A DNA stretch of 46,316 bases from a virus, in IMG/VR virus record IMGVR_UViG_3300027759_003879, positions 1-46,316 of that record. One strand, 5' to 3'. The notes beneath the pieces are model-generated. The model worked only from the letters and a program-made list of their open reading frames with translations. It ran no database searches and was not told where the DNA came from. Shown one piece after another: positions 1 through 9,491 of the stretch (positions are counted from its first letter, which is position 1; the number at the start of each line of letters is the position of its first letter). The position numbers and the translations under genes are program-made.

Positions 1-980
1 AAGCTGAAATCTCCATCAGCCCCAATAATCTCTTTCCAATACTCAGCATTTTCTTTCTTGTATTGTTCAATAGATACTTTCTCTTCTGCAGCGTCTTTTC
101 CTGCCAAGAATCCGTGTGGTGTTACGATGATTTTTCCATCCTCATATCCCAAACCATTGATGTGGTTTTTCATAACAGAAACTTTTGTACGGATTGCAAA
201 CTTAACAGTTCGTTTGTCTTTGGTTGCTGAAATTTTGTTTGTTCCAGCACCTTTTTGATTACCGAATAAGAATACCAAAGATGAGTTTAACCAAATTGCT
301 TCACCACCTTTTGCTTTAATCTTTGGTTGTCCAAATGGATTGTCAGGAAGTTCAACCCAAGGCTGATTAACAATAACCAATGTGTTTTCATATTTTGAAT
401 CAGATTTACGAGAACCTGAAATACGTTGGTTGATACCCATTCCAATCTTGTCGGCAAGAACCGCAGCGTTGTGTTGTTTACCACCTTTACCTTCGTAAGT
501 CATCTTACAAGGAACCGAACCTACTGAATCCCAAAGGAACAATAAATCATATTCCAATTCACCTTTTTCTTGAGCGTCCAACAAACTATTAATATAATCT
601 GTAATTTGTTCAATGTAAGAGAAGTTGTTATTGAAGATGAAGAATCCATCCCAATCTAACTCTCCTGTTTCGGGGTCAACTACTTCGTCACAATCAAAAC
701 CCATAAGTCTTGCGTGTTCAAAACTCCATTTCTGTTCGGTGATGATGAACACGGGAAGGATATTTTGTTTCTGAGCTGATACGGCCGCTTTTACAAGAGC
801 CGTTGTCTTACCTGTATCAGAGTGACCCAAAAACATGTTCAAGTGTCCTATGGCGGGTCCTGGTAGTCCTACAGCGTCCAAGAAATCTTTACCCAAGTCA
901 AAGTATCTTTGTGGTTTATACTTCGCCGAAGTTGAGAATTTCTTCTTTACTGAATTAAAATCGTTTTTCTTGATTGCCAT
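1..980 (-). CDS. uvsX: UvsX/RecA-like recombinase, C-terminus cut by window edge
   Basis: About 326 codons are visible from the ATG at 978-980; the reading frame runs open off the left edge. A Walker A motif, GHSDTGKTT (residues 52-60), is followed by a Walker B-like hydrophobic strand ending in LLFLWDSVGSV, and by a DNA-loop region (GMGINQRISGSRK) typical of the RecA/UvsX core. By family, UvsX forms ATP-dependent filaments on gp32-coated single-stranded DNA and drives strand exchange for recombination-dependent replication and repair. It lies 62 nt downstream of gene 32, its functional partner, with a perfect inverted repeat between them. No Shine-Dalgarno sequence precedes the start. Family assignment is firm; choosing UvsX over a generic RecA rests on the T4-like context. 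Confidence 0.93.
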   Translation of the reverse strand, partial: MAIKKNDFNSVKKKFSTSAKYKPQRYFDLGKDFLDAVGLPGPAIGHLNMFLGHSDTGKTTALVKAAVSAQKQNILPVFIITEQKWSFEHARLMGFDCDEVVDPETGELDWDGFFIFNNNFSYIEQITDYINSLLDAQEKGELEYDLLFLWDSVGSVPCKMTYEGKGGKQHNAAVLADKIGMGINQRISGSRKSDSKYENTLVIVNQPWVELPDNPFGQPKIKAKGGEAIWLNSSLVFLFGNQKGAGTNKISATKDKRTVKFAIRTKVSVMKNHINGLGYEDGKIIVTPHGFLAGKDAAEEKVSIEQYKKENAEYWKEIIGADGDFS

Positions 981-997
981 GTGTGTTATAAATTAAT

Positions 998-1029
998 CAT
1001 GTATGGTACCATACAAGATACCATACATG
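998..1029 (-). promoter_or_regulatory. Inverted repeat between gene 32 and uvsX
   Basis: An 11-bp perfect inverted repeat (CATGTATGGTA at 998-1008 and its complement at 1019-1029) has a 10-nt loop. It overlaps a smaller palindrome, GTATGGTACCATAC, at 1001-1014. It fills most of the 62-nt gap between the gene 32 stop and the uvsX start. In the minus-strand transcript the stem is followed by AT-rich sequence rather than a clean U-run, so it is not a standard intrinsic terminator. An RNA processing site, attenuator or protein-binding operator are all possible. Confidence 0.6.
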
Positions 1030-1042
1030 ATGTTTTGTTTTA

Positions 1043-1897
1043 TTAGAACGGTAAGTCCTCGTCAGGTTCAGCGTTAATCTGTGGGTCTGAATGGAATGGA
1101 CTTGGTACTGTTGATTTAGCACCACCCATAGTCATAACACCTTCATCACCATAAAGGTATTTACCTGTTTCAGAATCCCAACGTGGTTCTTCTCCACGAG
1201 AAAGAGCTTCTAAATACTCAACAGGTTTTTTAGAGTAAACGTCAGCCCAAGTCAAAGCGTCTTTCAACCACTCTTCTTTACTTGCCGCGTTTTCATGAAG
1301 TGATGATGGGTCATCGTGCATGATTGTCTGAATTGATGTGTAATCTTTTCCACCAGGTGTTTTAGATTTAACCAACTGTACGATAAGGTCTCTACCTTTA
1401 TCGGGGTCAGTAATATCACCCTTTTGTCTCCAAATTGGAATGATTTTGTCTAAAATACCATCGTTTTTGTAATTGTGTTTGAAACGCCAGAATTTTACTC
1501 CTTCTTCTTCAGCATCACGGTCAATAACCTTCACGATGTAAAATTTACGTGATTTGTATTGTTTAGCCAATTCTTTGTCAGATTCTTTACCTGTTGACAT
1601 AAGTTCTTCATGAACTTCATTCAAAGGTGAACGTTCGTTATCGTTCTTACCTGGGTCATAGAATTTTTGCCATTTACCACCCACTTGTAATTCATGGTAC
1701 CAAACCTCTTTGAAAGGTGAAGAACCATCGGGTGTAGGAAGGATACGTACTCTACGTTGTCCTTGAGCTTGACCTTGTGGAAGGATACAAGCGAAATACT
1801 TTTTCATTCTTTCCTCTTGAGACATTTTGTTTGCGTCTCCGAAAGATTGTGTGTTTTTTTCGTACTGTGAAAGTACTGCGTCAAGTGAACTCATCAT
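1043..1897 (-). CDS. 32: gp32-like single-stranded DNA-binding protein
   Basis: The 284-aa protein is close to T4 gp32 (301 aa) in length and layout: a basic N-terminal segment (QEERMKKYFACILPQG), an OB-fold core rich in aromatic and basic residues (about 45-215), then a linker and an acidic tail. gp32 coats single-stranded DNA at the replication fork and recruits UvsX and the polymerase. Two oddities: only one cysteine remains, so the zinc-binding His-Cys3 cluster of T4 gp32 is absent; and the C-terminus ends PDEDLPF, nearly identical to the tip of bacterial SSB (DDDIPF) used to dock partner proteins. The start could be either of two adjacent ATGs. The leader is A-rich without Shine-Dalgarno and lacks the TATTTAT motif seen at late genes. 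Confidence 0.9.
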   Translation of the reverse strand: MMSSLDAVLSQYEKNTQSFGDANKMSQEERMKKYFACILPQGQAQGQRRVRILPTPDGSSPFKEVWYHELQVGGKWQKFYDPGKNDNERSPLNEVHEELMSTGKESDKELAKQYKSRKFYIVKVIDRDAEEEGVKFWRFKHNYKNDGILDKIIPIWRQKGDITDPDKGRDLIVQLVKSKTPGGKDYTSIQTIMHDDPSSLHENAASKEEWLKDALTWADVYSKKPVEYLEALSRGEEPRWDSETGKYLYGDEGVMTMGGAKSTVPSPFHSDPQINAEPDEDLPF

Positions 1898-1962
1898 AAT
1901 TTTGTTTTTTAGTTGTTTAAGTATAGGTTAATTTTTAGTGTTCGTCAAATTATTCGCCAAAT

Positions 1963-1985
1963 AAAAAAGGGTCACAATGTGACCC
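1963..1985 (-). terminator. Intrinsic terminator after the 2014-2703 gene
   Basis: On the minus strand a 7-bp GC-rich stem (GGGTCAC/GTGACCC, 1969-1975 with 1979-1985) closes on a 3-nt loop and is followed at once by six T residues (1963-1968). It lies 28 nt past the stop codon at 2014 and before gene 32, so it should separate the late tail module from the gene 32-uvsX unit. Confidence 0.85.
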
Positions 1986-2013
1986 CTAAAGTATAGTAAA
2001 ATTTCTTTTAAAA

Positions 2014-2703
2014 TCAACCCATCTTAAATGATGATTGGGTTGGTTCGTCACCGTAATTGTCAAATGTTCTTTTAATTTCAGAAGGTACAATTTGTTCTAC
2101 TTCATCAGATGTTAAAACATATTCGTTTTTACCTGATTTTTCCATATCTTCTTGTTTGTCATTAAAGAAAGTTGAAAGTTTTTGATTAAATGGTCCACTA
2201 TCAAGACTTCTTAATTCTAATTTTTCTTGAGACGTTTTTGGTCTGTATTTTTCAATTTTTTCTTCCATAGAATTTAATTTTTCAAATACTTGGTCCATAT
2301 CATTCAACTTTGTTTGCATGTTTTCAATTTGTTTGAACATCATGTCAAAATATTCTTGTTGTTTGTTTTCAATACTTTTTTGACTATTAACTAAATCCGT
2401 AATATCCAATTCTTCACTATCAGAACTAGTATCATCACTTTCTTCTGATTTTCCCGCCGAATCAATTTTTTCAACTTCAGTATCTGTCGCAGTATCAATC
2501 ACTTCTGGTTCCATTGGTGCCGTTGCTCCTAATGTTGGGTCAGCAGGTGCTGCAGCATCAGGTGCTGGTGGTGGAACATCTCCCGCAGTATCATCGGGTG
2601 CTGGTGGAATATCTCCAAGACCCGCAGCGTCTTGTTCCATAATATAAGAATTAATCTTATTATGTCTTTTTATTTCTTCAATTATTTTTCTATCTATAGC
2701 CAT
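2014..2703 (-). CDS. Acidic coiled-coil protein, probably virion-associated
   Basis: Function not recognised. The 229-aa protein has three visible parts: a basic N-terminal helix (1-23), a low-complexity Pro/Ala/Asp-rich stretch (about 28-100), and a long heptad-like region (about 105-160: IENKQQEYFDMMFKQIENM and onward) that should form a coiled coil, followed by an acidic/polar C-terminus. Residues 21-24 read I-M-E-Q, matching the (L/I)-x-E cleavage rule of T4-type prohead proteases just after the basic helix. It starts 5 nt after the 74-aa gene upstream and ends before a clear terminator, as the last gene of the tail module. A scaffold, internal virion or baseplate accessory role is possible; none can be chosen from sequence alone. 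Confidence 0.7.
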   Translation of the reverse strand: MAIDRKIIEEIKRHNKINSYIMEQDAAGLGDIPPAPDDTAGDVPPPAPDAAAPADPTLGATAPMEPEVIDTATDTEVEKIDSAGKSEESDDTSSDSEELDITDLVNSQKSIENKQQEYFDMMFKQIENMQTKLNDMDQVFEKLNSMEEKIEKYRPKTSQEKLELRSLDSGPFNQKLSTFFNDKQEDMEKSGKNEYVLTSDEVEQIVPSEIKRTFDNYGDEPTQSSFKMG

Positions 2704-2708
2704 TTTAA

Positions 2709-2933
2709 TTATCCATTTAATAATTGTTTAACACCGTGTGGAGTTTCAACTTGAACTCTTCTGTTTGTCTTAAGTGTATTGTCTACTCTTTCAATAAGAC
2801 CATCTCTATCTCTTACAGTGTAGCAACTTCCTGTATCTAAGTCACAAACTTCGGTATAACCACCACCAGTATTTTTTTCGGTATATCTTGTGTTTTTACC
2901 AAGATAGTTGTCTAAATGTTGTTTAATATCCAT
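2709..2933 (-). CDS. Small conserved-looking phage protein, unknown
   Basis: This 74-aa polar protein has a central beta-like stretch (GGGYTEVCDLDTGSCYTVRD) carrying two cysteines ten residues apart. No family was recognised. It sits 24 nt after the giant baseplate gene, and a TATTTATTAAG motif fills that gap 9 nt before the ATG. It is followed directly by the acidic coiled-coil gene, so the two are probably cotranscribed late in infection. Its size and position fit a minor virion component or an assembly factor. Confidence 0.65.
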   Translation of the reverse strand: MDIKQHLDNYLGKNTRYTEKNTGGGYTEVCDLDTGSCYTVRDRDGLIERVDNTLKTNRRVQVETPHGVKQLLNG

Positions 2934-2942
2934 AATATTTTT

Positions 2943-2953
2943 CTTAATAAATA
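2943..2953 (-). promoter_or_regulatory. TATTTATTAAG motif (candidate late promoter)
   Basis: The minus-strand sequence TATTTATTAAG lies 9 nt upstream of the start codon at 2933, inside the 24-nt gap after the preceding gene. The same motif in the same orientation precedes many late-type genes here. Confidence 0.5.
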
Positions 2954-2957
2954 TATC

Positions 2958-5900
2958 TTAAAGGGTAAATAGTTTATAAACTTCACATTGATGTAATGCT
3001 TCGTCCGCGGCTTTTTTCAAATCATCAAAAGTATTTTCATTTGATTTAATCCATTTATCAATTTCTTCAGGTGTTTGGAATCTTTGTGTTGGCCACCATA
3101 AAATCCAAGTTGCAATCATATTGTTAATAATTGTTTCTCTTGGTTGGTTAACCCATTTTTTACCTTTATCATAAATCAAACTATTATTTGGTGTTTGTGA
3201 ATTATAATAAGTTGATGAAATAAATTTTATTGAATTCTCAAAACTTGAGAATACTGCATATGGTGTAGATAAACCAGATTGGTTGGATTTACATGCGTAT
3301 TGATTTGTAAGGTAAGTATTTCTACCACCATAAGATATTTGTGGGAATGGTAAACCACCCAATGGTGTTCCACCTAAATCGTGATTATAAGAATAAATTG
3401 TTTTATCGTCATGTCCATTTAAGTATGCGGTAAAGAATGTCATTAATTTTGTCGCACTATTTGAAACATTTGAGTTAATTGCTCTCGCAAAATCAGCAAA
3501 CGTAATATTAGTAACAACATTATTAATACCATTAAATTTCCTATAACTTGGGTCAGCAGCAGCAATATCTTTATTACAATAAACCGATGGTGATGCTGTG
3601 TATTTAGCATTTGACTGAATACCATTTCCAATCGTAATAATATTAACGGTTGTTTGTGCCGTTGTACTCGCAGTTTCTTTTAATCTATAAATTGATTCTA
3701 CTAACTCACCCAATAAATTTTGGTTAATTGACATGATTTGTTGACTAATAAGTGGTAACGAATAAACAGGCATTCTTGTTCCCGTAAAATATGTTTTGAA
3801 GTTTCCTGAATCAATTACGTGTTCAACTGATTGAATCATGTAGGGACCTCTAAACATTGGTACGTGTCTAAGATTAAAATACATTGTTGGTTGAATCATT
3901 ACATTACCCAACGCCTCAACTCTACATTCATAACTTCTATTTTTATATAAGTTATATAAACTAACACTTTGTGTACTAACTTTTCTTCCTGAAGCACCCA
4001 TAGCCATATCAGTAATAACTTTATTACCTTCGGTTGTAGCGGCTGCGGGGTTTTGGTCAAGTTGGATACTATAAAATATACCCTGATTTCTAGTTCCAAA
4101 ATCAACGTTAAACGCAACTACTTTATTTGAAATATTCCAATCAGTCTTACCTTGTAAATTTGAAACAATTGGATTGTCTGAACTTCTTGTTAAATCAAAA
4201 GCATCTGTTCTCCATCTGTAGTCGGCATTATCTCTCATATCTAAGTGTTCACTTGGTTTACCAGCGTAATAACAAACTAATTTTGGTTGGGAGTTTCTAT
4301 AATCGACATCTAAGAAAGTACCAAATAAAGAATTCGCCAATGATTCAGAAGATTCTGCGTTTGGTGCGGCACCTTGTTTTACATCACCGACACCCCAAAA
4401 ATTAATATAAGCGGGTAATGGCATCATTTGGAATTGGTTATCGGCAATAATTCTACTTACAAAATCAATAACTCTTGTATCCATAGATGTGGTACCTGAG
4501 AAGAAACTAATAAGTTTGAAAACGTCAACTAATACTTTATCTCCAATATCTCTATTAGCTCTGTCTAAAAATAAAACATCAGAATATAATGTTTTATCAG
4601 TATATTCAGTTCCCGCAATCCACTTATCATTAAATGATTTGAAGGCTTCATAATATTCTAACTTTGGTTGATTTCCGTCAACTGCCGATAAAATTGGTTT
4701 TTCAACTACTTCGGTAACATTTGGTAATGTTTTTTGAAGTGAGAAAAATAACTGACCTAACACTTGATTGATTGAATCATTTTTTTCAACAAAATAATTA
4801 TTTAATCCATCTGTAAAATCAGCCTTACTATATGTGTCATTTGGAAACTGTTCTTTTAGAATAAGTTTTTGTGTTCCAAATATTTTAATCATTGGGGCAA
4901 AATTAACAACGTTTGTTTGATTAAACTCAACATTCATTGTTGGAAAGAAATCGGTAAAATAACTTCCGTTATTACTATAAGTCATACCTGATTGTGTTGC
5001 GAATCCTACGTATGTGTACATCGCTTTCCACGCAGCCGTATTGTTTGCATATGATTGTGCGTAAGTTGTGGTTCCCCCTTGTGTTGGTAATGAATTTGGT
5101 ACATAAGAATTGTATGTAAATTTATCCAATACATTACTTGGTGGAACTTGTAATGTTGTAAACGTACCAAATAACTTACGGTTAAAGTTACTTGGGTTCC
5201 CGTATCTAAATGTTTTATAATAATTTAAGAAGGCGTTTAATGTGTTTCCAGCATTTTTCATCTGAGATACAGAACATTGATTAACATAATCATTTGAATT
5301 GATTTGATTACTTACTTCAGGAATAAATAATAAACTTGTTATCAACGATTGGAAATTTGTATTTGTAGTTCTTCCTTCTCCAATATCAGTAAGTGTTAAA
5401 TTGAAATATGATTTTGAGAAATTTAAGAATTCGGTTTCAAATGAATCCATAATTTCTTTTTTGAATGTTCCAAACACTTCCTCAATTTTTGTATACGTTT
5501 GTCCTAATTTGAAAGCATCTTGTCCTGTTTTACCAGTATATATTTCTTTCAAATATTCATCATACTTTGGTTTTGTAATACTTGGTAATTCAAAATATCC
5601 ATAATTTGGTGCTGTCCAAAATGTTCTAACTGAACCATCTTGCACCGCTTTGTTATTCACAACTTCCTGTGTTAATGTCATACCAGTTGCGGTAACATTA
5701 AAACATTCACTTTTAACTTGATTTGTTAATGAACCAAAGGATGGAATAATCATTGTAGTATTATTCTTAAACCTATCTTTGATTTCAACTGAACCTGTAC
5801 CAAAGTTAAATGTTGAATACCACGTATTATAGTTTAACACTCTATTAGGGTTATTTCTATCAAATCCTAATGGTGCTGAAATTTGTGATTTTTGGATTGT

Positions 5901-8900
5901 GTCCAAATTCAAACCTTTATTAATACCTAATTGTATTTGACTGTCCGTATAACCAGTAAACAAATCAACACCCGTTGCCATGAAATAAACATCGTTTATT
6001 ACCTTTGGGTAAAAACCAACATTCATTGTTGTTGTTGTAATTGGAGTTCCTCCTGGGCTATTCTTAACCACAGAATTTTGTCCTACAACAGTAAAGTTAA
6101 CTTGTTTTTGGTTCTTAAATTTGTACTCAGTATTTAAGTCAGATGTTGTTGGGTCATATAGATTTGCCGTGTTAACATTTGTCCATGTTGAGTCGATGAT
6201 ATCAACACCTTCTTCAATATACTTTTTATATCTATGCCAAATGGAACCATATTTAAGAATCCAAGCGTATGGTAATCTGTGAACACCCCCAAATTTAGTT
6301 AAAGTTGCGAAGATATAATCTAAGTCCTTATCTAATGTTTGGTCAGTTGCTGATGGAATGTTTTTATATTTTTCTCTTAACGTTCCCAATGGTAATGAAT
6401 TTAACAACATGTAAGCGGCTTTAACATATGGATACTGTGTTCCGCTAAGTCTACTTAAGTTGATTGATTCTAATAAGGCGTTTGTGAACATCGGTGTGTT
6501 TAACAACGATGTTGTTTGATTAGCAATGAGATTACCAGTTTTGTTTTGATAAGTAATTGGTCCTTCAGTGATTAGGTAATCACTTGATATAGTTCTTGCT
6601 AAATAGAATGGGTCTAATAATGATGTACCCACTGGTTGTGTTAAATTTGAGAATTTACCATTAATAAATGGTACGTTTTCTTTTGTACTAAAAGGTTTGT
6701 AGTTACTAATAAATTTCTTATCGGGATTTAACACCAAACTAAGTGTTGTGTCATACCTATTGTTTTTTTGTGTAAAATTAGCCAAGTTCTTAGCCGACCA
6801 CTGTTCACTTGTAAATGGATATAAGTCAGTAAAATCAGTTGTTGTTGATAACGAACTTTTCACATATTGGTCAATGTTTGTTAATGACTCAACATTCTTT
6901 GATGTACTACTAGTAGTGGGGGTTAAGTATTCAAATGGTAATATACTATAATCATCTTTTGTAATTGTTCTTAGATATTCAGATGTGAATTCACCTCGAA
7001 TAAATTGTTGCCAACTTGGACCCGTACCATCGTTTGAAATGTTTCTTAAAACTACCAAAATATCTGTTGGTGTTAATGGAAGGTTCTTTAATATTCTTAC
7101 AAGACTTGGACTTGTACTATTAAGAGCAGTTGTAATGTTGCTAACCTCTAAATCAGAAATGGTTTTATAAACCGAAAGTTGTGCTGAGTTTGGTCTTGAT
7201 AATCTATCATAATAAACAGATAATAAAACTCTTTCATACACTTCATATAAAAACTTAACAATTTCGTAGTTTGTATATGGTATATTTGTCATTGGGAAAT
7301 CAACAGCGTTTACTGAAATTCTATTGATTGAACTTCCTTCATTTTGGTCTCCTCCTGGTGCCGCAGTGGCTTGAGATGATTGACTTTTAATGATACCTTT
7401 CAAATATTCTTCAACAAATTGAACTTCGGGCCAAACTTCAAAGTTATTACCACGAGTTCTTGATATTTCTTTTGAGTCACCAGGGTATCTTAACTCAAAT
7501 TGTTCTCCGTCAGGTGAGTTTGTTTCAACATAATATAACGGCCAAGGATAAACAGGAATACTTGCCAATGTATTACCATTGGTAGTTTGAGTTAGATTTT
7601 TACTATCAGGTGTAACACTTGTTTTAGCTCCGTCAAATACGGCTCTTTTTCTGATTGGGTTTAATCTTTGTGACCACGCTTCTCTATGGACATCATCCAT
7701 CATAAGATAAAACGCTTCAACTGAAGCAAATATCATACCCATAATGTTTCTCATGGTTGGTTTGAAACCCAAACCATTTGGACCTTCAATCTTTTTAGCC
7801 AAGAATTCACTTAAAGCTAAAACCAATTTTTCTTTTTGTTTTGATACCTCACCAAATGTTTTATCTATTAAAGAATTAAATGATGGATTACCATAATAAT
7901 TTCCATCAAAAACAAAATTGTATGTTGGAATTAAAACATCTTGGTCGGTTTGTTGGAACGTTGGTCTAAAAAATAACGATTCTTTTGCCGCTAAAGCCGC
8001 AACTTCAGCATCAGTCCCCGTTCTTTTTTCTCTAATCTGAAATGTTTGAACCCAATCAATATCTTGTGGACTTAAAGATTTTCTAAATGTATCAGGAATT
8101 GAAACTTCTTTTACACTTGGAGCAACAAACAAATCGTTTAGTGTAGATATTTTAGATTGGTAATTAACGCCATCCACGGTAAAATTACCATTTAATCCTA
8201 ATGTTGGATTTTTATCTAATTCAACTTTATATTGCGTAACTAATTTTCTTAATTCATTGTAAGCATCAGTTTGTTTTTGATTACTCACATCATCTCTAAT
8301 GTTTTGATTAAAAATCCAAGTAAAAATTGTTTCACCACTTGTTTTATTTGTATCCAACACAAATTGTTTAGTTTGGTCAATGTATCTTACAAACCACGAA
8401 TTTGGTTCGTTAGATGTTACATCATCACGTAATTTTGTAAGTGTTGTTGAGTAAGTATTGATATTACTTAATGGTGTAAAATCGGCTTGTCCAAAACCTT
8501 TTTGCAAATTTCCTTCTAACGCAAATAATCTAATTCTTAATTCAGGAACAGATAACTCAGGGAGGTCTTGTGGGATTAACCCTTCGGCTTTGTATTTCTT
8601 ATATACATTCTTAATTTTCTCCATCCCTTTGGTACTTCTCACGTTTGTCGTCAAACTTGTAGTATTACCATTGGATGCCAATGCGGCATTTACAGCACCC
8701 GTCTGAGCCGCAGTCGCACTGATTCTATAATCTGTCGAATACATGAATGGAGTCGCAAACAAAGCCCCCACCTGTGTTTCAGCTAAAACCGTATATTTGT
8801 ACGAATAAAACTTTAAGTTAATTCTGTAGTTACCCGTATTACCTTCAAACGACGCTGAAAAGTTTGTAAGAATTAATTGGTATCTGATTGCCTTACCATA

Positions 8901-9491
8901 ATAACCTTTAAGTGTTAAATAAAATGTTGGATAAGGTAAATTAAAGAAACACGCATATTCTGAGTTTTCACCCTTTTCAAACAACGCTCTTCCTTGGGTA
9001 TCAATCAAAACCATCTCAACTGTAGGTGTCATACTACGAGTGTTTCTAACTCTAATAGATTCAATACCTAATAATCCAGTATCTTCTCTATTCAAAGTGT
9101 TTTGTTTAATATAAAAATCGTTTGTTTTGTTTTCTTGTTGGATATTGTCTTTAGATGGTTGGTTTGTTCCTTTACCACTAATAGAATTTAACCCCGTAAT
9201 TTCATCCAAATATGAATTAGTTAGATTTGTTTTTCCACCAGGTCTTAAAAAATTAATTGAGGCAACTGGTGTAGTTTGAACCGAATCCAATAAATTTGCC
9301 CCAACGGCAAGTTTTGTTCTTGGGAGCATCTTTGCTTCCAAGTTGGCATACATAACCAAATTTTCATGGTGAATTTGTCTTTCTTGTACCGTTCCGTCAA
9401 GGTTTACCGTTTTGTTCGGGTCAACCAATACAACGTTTTGATAGTCAAAGTCAACTAATATATTGTCATTTGTCTGAAAGTTATCTGCCAT
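2958..9491 (-). CDS. Giant baseplate hub-type protein (2177 aa)
   Basis: This is the largest gene in the window. The N-terminal part (about 145-260) has a strand-rich region with TPTVEMVLIDTQGRALFEKG. Residues about 1830-1910 resemble the second beta-barrel of hub proteins of the gp27/gpD type: a YECRVEALGNVMIQPTMYF stretch, then FRGPYMIQSVEHVI and FKTYFTGTR. The last ~170 residues (GGTPLGGLPFPQ, ACKSNQSGLSTPYAVFSSF, WILWWPTQRFQ) form a separate module, possibly wall-active; I do not see a convincing catalytic glutamate. T4 gp27 is only 391 aa, so this looks like a hub protein with very large insertions. It overlaps the LysM-like gene upstream by 11 nt. A baseplate role is well supported by context; the exact T4 counterpart is inference. 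Confidence 0.75.
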   Translation of the reverse strand: MADNFQTNDNILVDFDYQNVVLVDPNKTVNLDGTVQERQIHHENLVMYANLEAKMLPRTKLAVGANLLDSVQTTPVASINFLRPGGKTNLTNSYLDEITGLNSISGKGTNQPSKDNIQQENKTNDFYIKQNTLNREDTGLLGIESIRVRNTRSMTPTVEMVLIDTQGRALFEKGENSEYACFFNLPYPTFYLTLKGYYGKAIRYQLILTNFSASFEGNTGNYRINLKFYSYKYTVLAETQVGALFATPFMYSTDYRISATAAQTGAVNAALASNGNTTSLTTNVRSTKGMEKIKNVYKKYKAEGLIPQDLPELSVPELRIRLFALEGNLQKGFGQADFTPLSNINTYSTTLTKLRDDVTSNEPNSWFVRYIDQTKQFVLDTNKTSGETIFTWIFNQNIRDDVSNQKQTDAYNELRKLVTQYKVELDKNPTLGLNGNFTVDGVNYQSKISTLNDLFVAPSVKEVSIPDTFRKSLSPQDIDWVQTFQIREKRTGTDAEVAALAAKESLFFRPTFQQTDQDVLIPTYNFVFDGNYYGNPSFNSLIDKTFGEVSKQKEKLVLALSEFLAKKIEGPNGLGFKPTMRNIMGMIFASVEAFYLMMDDVHREAWSQRLNPIRKRAVFDGAKTSVTPDSKNLTQTTNGNTLASIPVYPWPLYYVETNSPDGEQFELRYPGDSKEISRTRGNNFEVWPEVQFVEEYLKGIIKSQSSQATAAPGGDQNEGSSINRISVNAVDFPMTNIPYTNYEIVKFLYEVYERVLLSVYYDRLSRPNSAQLSVYKTISDLEVSNITTALNSTSPSLVRILKNLPLTPTDILVVLRNISNDGTGPSWQQFIRGEFTSEYLRTITKDDYSILPFEYLTPTTSSTSKNVESLTNIDQYVKSSLSTTTDFTDLYPFTSEQWSAKNLANFTQKNNRYDTTLSLVLNPDKKFISNYKPFSTKENVPFINGKFSNLTQPVGTSLLDPFYLARTISSDYLITEGPITYQNKTGNLIANQTTSLLNTPMFTNALLESINLSRLSGTQYPYVKAAYMLLNSLPLGTLREKYKNIPSATDQTLDKDLDYIFATLTKFGGVHRLPYAWILKYGSIWHRYKKYIEEGVDIIDSTWTNVNTANLYDPTTSDLNTEYKFKNQKQVNFTVVGQNSVVKNSPGGTPITTTTMNVGFYPKVINDVYFMATGVDLFTGYTDSQIQLGINKGLNLDTIQKSQISAPLGFDRNNPNRVLNYNTWYSTFNFGTGSVEIKDRFKNNTTMIIPSFGSLTNQVKSECFNVTATGMTLTQEVVNNKAVQDGSVRTFWTAPNYGYFELPSITKPKYDEYLKEIYTGKTGQDAFKLGQTYTKIEEVFGTFKKEIMDSFETEFLNFSKSYFNLTLTDIGEGRTTNTNFQSLITSLLFIPEVSNQINSNDYVNQCSVSQMKNAGNTLNAFLNYYKTFRYGNPSNFNRKLFGTFTTLQVPPSNVLDKFTYNSYVPNSLPTQGGTTTYAQSYANNTAAWKAMYTYVGFATQSGMTYSNNGSYFTDFFPTMNVEFNQTNVVNFAPMIKIFGTQKLILKEQFPNDTYSKADFTDGLNNYFVEKNDSINQVLGQLFFSLQKTLPNVTEVVEKPILSAVDGNQPKLEYYEAFKSFNDKWIAGTEYTDKTLYSDVLFLDRANRDIGDKVLVDVFKLISFFSGTTSMDTRVIDFVSRIIADNQFQMMPLPAYINFWGVGDVKQGAAPNAESSESLANSLFGTFLDVDYRNSQPKLVCYYAGKPSEHLDMRDNADYRWRTDAFDLTRSSDNPIVSNLQGKTDWNISNKVVAFNVDFGTRNQGIFYSIQLDQNPAAATTEGNKVITDMAMGASGRKVSTQSVSLYNLYKNRSYECRVEALGNVMIQPTMYFNLRHVPMFRGPYMIQSVEHVIDSGNFKTYFTGTRMPVYSLPLISQQIMSINQNLLGELVESIYRLKETASTTAQTTVNIITIGNGIQSNAKYTASPSVYCNKDIAAADPSYRKFNGINNVVTNITFADFARAINSNVSNSATKLMTFFTAYLNGHDDKTIYSYNHDLGGTPLGGLPFPQISYGGRNTYLTNQYACKSNQSGLSTPYAVFSSFENSIKFISSTYYNSQTPNNSLIYDKGKKWVNQPRETIINNMIATWILWWPTQRFQTPEEIDKWIKSNENTFDDLKKAADEALHQCEVYKLFTL

